In this document: piece by piece, positions 9,155 through 11,955 of the stretch | Numbering within the stretch: the first letter of the stretch is position 1 | Layout of the letters: each line of letters opens with the position of its first letter | From: Paraglomus occultum | Taxonomy: Eukaryota; Glomeromycota; Glomeromycetes; Paraglomerales; Paraglomeraceae | Direction: 5' to 3' | NCBI GenBank assembly: GCA_910592205.1 | Contig: CAJVPJ010001141.1 | Coordinates: 1-11,955 of the forward strand | DNA length: 11,955 bases | The notes under the pieces: model-generated | Seen by the model: only the letters and a program-made list of their open reading frames with translations | The model's database searches: none | Told to the model about the DNA's origin: nothing | Program-made: the position numbers and the translations under genes

Positions 9155-10832
9155 CTACCCAAAAAACTTTGTCACTTTTCCAGTCCATCGGTACGGTAAC
9201 AGAGGATTATCTCTGACGTAGACTCCCCGACCACCAGCAGACTTGAGTCTAAGATTAGCCTCTTTGAAACCGCCACATACAGAAGCCCATCCTATACCCG
9301 AAAATACAATATCAGCGACGGCGACCTTTTTGGGTTTGCCGGTAAGCGGGAGAGAGTCGACTACGGTCGCAAGGGGTGGGAATGACTCTAACCTTTCCGG
9401 TGATCCAACAGGTGGTTGGAGGATGGTTTGTTGGCCTTGAGTTAGCTTTCGTGAAAAGACGTCGGCATGGTGTGTGGCTGTTATGTGAATGCGGGCGTTG
9501 GTGTATGTGGTGAGATATATAGGATGTGTTCCGGAGAGATAATCTATTCGACCGAGGCCACCGAAACACATTGATTGGCCTTTTTTAGCAAGAGAAGAGT
9601 AAAAAAAGATAATCCGTGAGACGAACGAAACGGACATAATCTCTCAATTTTACAATTTTCAATTTGGTTTACCGACCTTGATGTAATCGATACGTTACCG
9701 GATTAATTTCCATCCTCGGCTGTACCATATCCAACTCGTCCTTGTTCAACAGGTGCGTTAACGCGTTCTCGTTTACTATTCCAGGCGTGTCGAACAAATG
9801 CTGGTTGCTAACCCCACTTTGATCGTTCATCGAATACGGTCCAAGCTCATCCCCAAATACGCTCAGTGGCAATCCGTGCATGTTGACTGTTGTTCCCGGA
9901 ACGATCGAACTGGTCACTCTGTGCTTCCAACCACTGACTGAACACTTTTTCAGTAGACTGTTGAGCAAAGCGGATTTCCCAACGTTGGTGCATCCAATAA
10001 GATATACGTTATCGTTGACTCTTCTATGTCTAGAAATCGTAAATGCTAGTTCGTCTATGTTCCAGTTCTTTTTGCTACTAACCAAATGAACCGAATCGAT
10101 TGTCCCTAACTTGTGTCGCTGTATATTGTCTACTACCCATTGTTTCACACTAGGAAGAGACGGCACTAAATCTGCCTTGTTTGCCACTAATATATGAGGG
10201 TGTTGTCTTCCGACTAGATTATCAATGTCTTCAATTAAGCTTCCTGGAAAGTCAAACAGATCTATTACCGTCACCACCACTGCATTATTAATAGTCCTCA
10301 AAAACTTTAAAAAAGACTTGTCCGTCGTAAGAGTCTCTTGCCATTCCAATGTCTCTTTGTTGTGATGTACTAGATTGTAGCATCTCGTGCAAAGTAATCT
10401 GGTACTTTCTTTCTTCAACTCGGATGGTTTCACGAAATTCATTCCTAATGGATAGAGCAACTTCTTTGCGCTGTCATCAAGAGAATCGTATATTTTTAAA
10501 AATTGTTGTTGATCCGGTCTGCTGTCTAGTGGCGCCTTTGTTTGTCGCTCTTTTTTTTGATGATTTATTGATGGTATGTAGCCGGGAATAGATGTGTCAA
10601 TACTTTGGAATTGTGCGCCGCAGCCTGGACAGTGCTGAACACTCGCTTCTGTGCTGGCCGATAAAGTAGTGTAACTTTTTTGAATGGTTGAGTGTAGAGA
10701 AGATATCGTGGGACGTCTGCAATAATATGAACGGCGTAGGCGTAATTGATCATGAGTTGGACATCTACCCAAGAATTGGCGTAAAACAAAAGATCTTACA
10801 AGACCTCTCGTTCTTAAGCTCGTCATTGGCAT
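9155..10832 (-). CDS. GEP3: Mitochondrial circularly permuted GTPase, YqeH/NOA1/Gep3 family
   Basis: This GTPase is needed for small-subunit assembly of the mitochondrial ribosome in yeast (Gep3/Mtg3) and mammals (NOA1); bacterial YqeH does the same for 30S. Two exons, 10832-9677 and 9579-9155, give 526 residues. The G motifs are permuted: G4 NKAD (218-221), G5 SSKK (252-255), G1 GCTNVGKS (280-287), G2 PGTT (312-315), G3 DTPG (348-351). Two CxxC pairs (C68/C71 and C148/C151) form the YqeH-type zinc finger. The first 40 residues are Arg-rich and lack acidic residues apart from one Asp, as in a mitochondrial presequence. The intron (9676-9580, 97 bp) has a weak donor, GTCGGT, and an A-rich acceptor, but the join restores LHQ|GQSMCFGGLGRIDYLSG. 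The open frame extends two codons upstream to a TTG, so I take ATG 10832 as the start; a second ATG lies two codons on. A tiny upstream ORF precedes it. Confidence 0.95.
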
Positions 10833-10847
10833 CGACAAAAATTTAAT

Positions 10848-10856
10848 TCACGCCAT
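10848..10856 (-). promoter_or_regulatory. Two-codon upstream ORF (ATG GCG TGA)
   Basis: On the - strand ACCATGG gives a near-ideal start context, followed directly by GCG and TGA. The stop ends 15 bases before the GTPase ATG, whose own context (T at -3) is weaker. If the transcript starts upstream of 10856, this would act as a minimal uORF. The transcript start is not visible from sequence. Confidence 0.45.
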
Positions 10857-11022
10857 GGTCTTTACGAAATTCGATCATATTGTAAGATCTGTTATATGCC
10901 GGTGATTGGTTTCATGTGACACACCATGTTCATGTTTATCACTATGGCGTGTGTTGTTTGCTTACTGACAAAGTAATTTAAACTTTCAACTCCCGTGACT
11001 TCCGAACGTCCGAATTATGTGT

Positions 11023-11043
11023 AATATTAATATTAATATTAAA
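11023..11043. repeat. (AATATT)n simple repeat
   Basis: Three full AATATT units and part of a fourth run without interruption. It is self-complementary simple sequence in non-coding DNA. Confidence 0.75.
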
Positions 11044-11088
11044 GCTAGACCTGCGGATTGTGTCAACATTTAACTCTCTTTATAACGA

Positions 11089-11105
11089 CCGCGCGCGCGT
11101 GTGCG
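11089..11105. repeat. CG-rich alternating run (CG)n/(TG)n
   Basis: An alternating purine-pyrimidine run of CG then TG steps stands out in strongly AT-rich DNA. It is short and of a type able to adopt Z-form; no function is claimed. Confidence 0.7.
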
Positions 11106-11692
11106 TTACATTAATATATTACTGTACATGTACTACGCTGTATATAACACCACTGCATATAACGACCGATTTTACCAGTGCGGTTACGGTAACGTGAGTG
11201 ACCAAAATCAAATATAGCGGTAAAGCGTATGCAAAACTTTTCTTCTGTATTTCACGCAGGATTTGGTAATACTAATGAGCTATAGCGTTAAACTCGTTTA
11301 CAGCAGCATCAACTTAATTCAAATTCTGCACGGACGTTCGTCATTGCATTGCGCACGACAATTACTTCAAATCGAATAAAGACGAGTATAGTGAAGAGAC
11401 ATGATTTCATAATTTAGTAGCAATTCACGTACACGTAATTGTAAACGACAGACATGCAAATGCTATAATAAAAAGGATTTTATTTGTAATGGCAAAAAAA
11501 AAATTATATTATGTAGCATGTGAGCACAAATCATTATTATCAAGATGTCTAATCGACGATTTGCTATAAACTTCACCACTACTTATACATCATCGGAAAG
11601 TATTACATTCATGTCATTTCTCTCATTCTCATCGCCAGAGTTCTTACGGTAATCTTATTGGCTTGATATTCTTGATATAAAATTTCATTGTT

Positions 11693-11793
11693 TCAATAAT
11701 GTTCTAAACTGTGTGGTGGTTGGTATTCTCCGGATAAATTTAATAAATTTCTTTCGATCTGTTCAAGTGGTGGTCGATTTTCATAATCATTTA
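11693..11793 (-). CDS. Possible last exon of a kinase-like gene (5' part beyond window)
   Basis: After an AG at 11795-11794, the - strand is open for 32 codons to TGA at 11695-11693. It reads NDYENRPPLEQIERNLLN followed by LSGEYQPPH. The D/NYE.RP...I..L pattern is that of the last helix of a protein kinase C-lobe (subdomain XI, with its invariant Arg) as seen in tyrosine-kinase-like proteins multiplied in mycorrhizal fungi. The exon enters in phase 1 (first two bases TA complete a codon). I could not place the preceding exon in the remaining 160 bases, so it presumably lies beyond the edge. The match is from memory of the family and is short; an unrelated frame is possible. Confidence 0.4.
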
Positions 11794-11955
11794 CTATTCA
11801 CTGACATACTGCTACAAATACAAAGTATGGTGAAATCAATAAATAAACTTTTATGTAAAAACGGATAAAAAAATAAACTTGTTTTACCTCCATTATTACA
11901 AAATGGGAAAACGTCAATACGATTAATGGAAACAATCCTTTATCAACTGCTATTT

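Larger units (their letters stand above)
10857..11692. other. Upstream spacer of the GTPase gene
   Basis: I see no gene in this 836-base stretch. It holds an AATATT repeat, a CG/TG run and a cluster of TATARCG motifs (11081-11290). TTTATT at 11479-11484 (AATAAA on the - strand) may be the poly(A) signal of the gene whose last exon lies at 11693-11793. The GTPase promoter should be near 10860-11000, but no TATA box is evident. Confidence 0.5.

Noticed and set aside
9243-9569. Antisense and alternative-frame ORFs across the GTPase second exon
   Set aside because: They are shadows of the exon encoding the YqeH-type C-terminal domain.
10833-10838. Starting the GTPase two codons earlier
   Set aside because: The codon at 10838-10836 is TTG, not ATG; nuclear fungal genes rarely start at TTG and a good ATG follows at 10832.
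11464-11486. AATAAAA..TTTTATT inverted repeat resembling a terminator hairpin
   Set aside because: It is pure A/T and short; in a eukaryotic genome it more likely reflects a poly(A) signal in AT-rich DNA.

Overview
The window is nuclear DNA of a fungus. The genes carry short introns (about 55-200 bp) with GT..AG ends and, in places, a TACTAAC-type branch point. The spacers are AT-rich and several kilobases are gene-poor. The BTB-BACK-TLDc gene and a kinase-like terminal exon at the right edge resemble families that are strongly expanded in arbuscular mycorrhizal fungi (Glomeromycotina), so I infer a member of that group. That inference rests on family recognition only; no search was possible.

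Layout from left to right: (1) the 3' part of an unidentified multi-exon + strand gene, possibly TPR-like at its N-terminal side, ending at 1199; (2) a gene-poor convergent spacer, 1200-2343; (3) a two-exon BTB-BACK-TLDc gene on the - strand (4073 to 2344); (4) a 346-bp spacer serving as a head-to-head promoter; (5) an eight-exon + strand palmitoyl-protein thioesterase gene, PPT1 (4420-5932), complete at 306 residues; (6) a 1.7-kb gene-poor stretch with a small degenerate repeat and one possible decayed reading frame; (7) a two-exon + strand KCTD-type BTB/T1 gene (7672-8566) behind a TATA box and a pyrimidine tract; (8) a convergent spacer; (9) a two-exon - strand gene for a mitochondrial, circularly permuted YqeH-type GTPase, the NOA1/Gep3 family (10832 to 9155); (10) its upstream spacer with simple repeats and a cluster of TATARCG motifs; (11) a probable last exon of a - strand kinase-like gene at 11693-11793.

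The genes do not form a pathway. They are ordinary eukaryotic single genes: lysosomal/vacuolar depalmitoylation, mitochondrial ribosome assembly, and two unrelated BTB-fold adaptor-type proteins. I found no mobile element with coding capacity, no CRISPR, no rRNA and no convincing tRNA, and nothing I would call a new system. The points most worth a second look are: a Glu where PPT1 enzymes have their catalytic Asp; a 17-nt microexon that splits the PPT1 nucleophile motif; a sharp codon-use switch inside the KCTD gene; a two-codon upstream ORF in a strong start context ahead of the GTPase; and a young 24-bp tandem duplication forming an extra tail on the BTB-TLDc protein.
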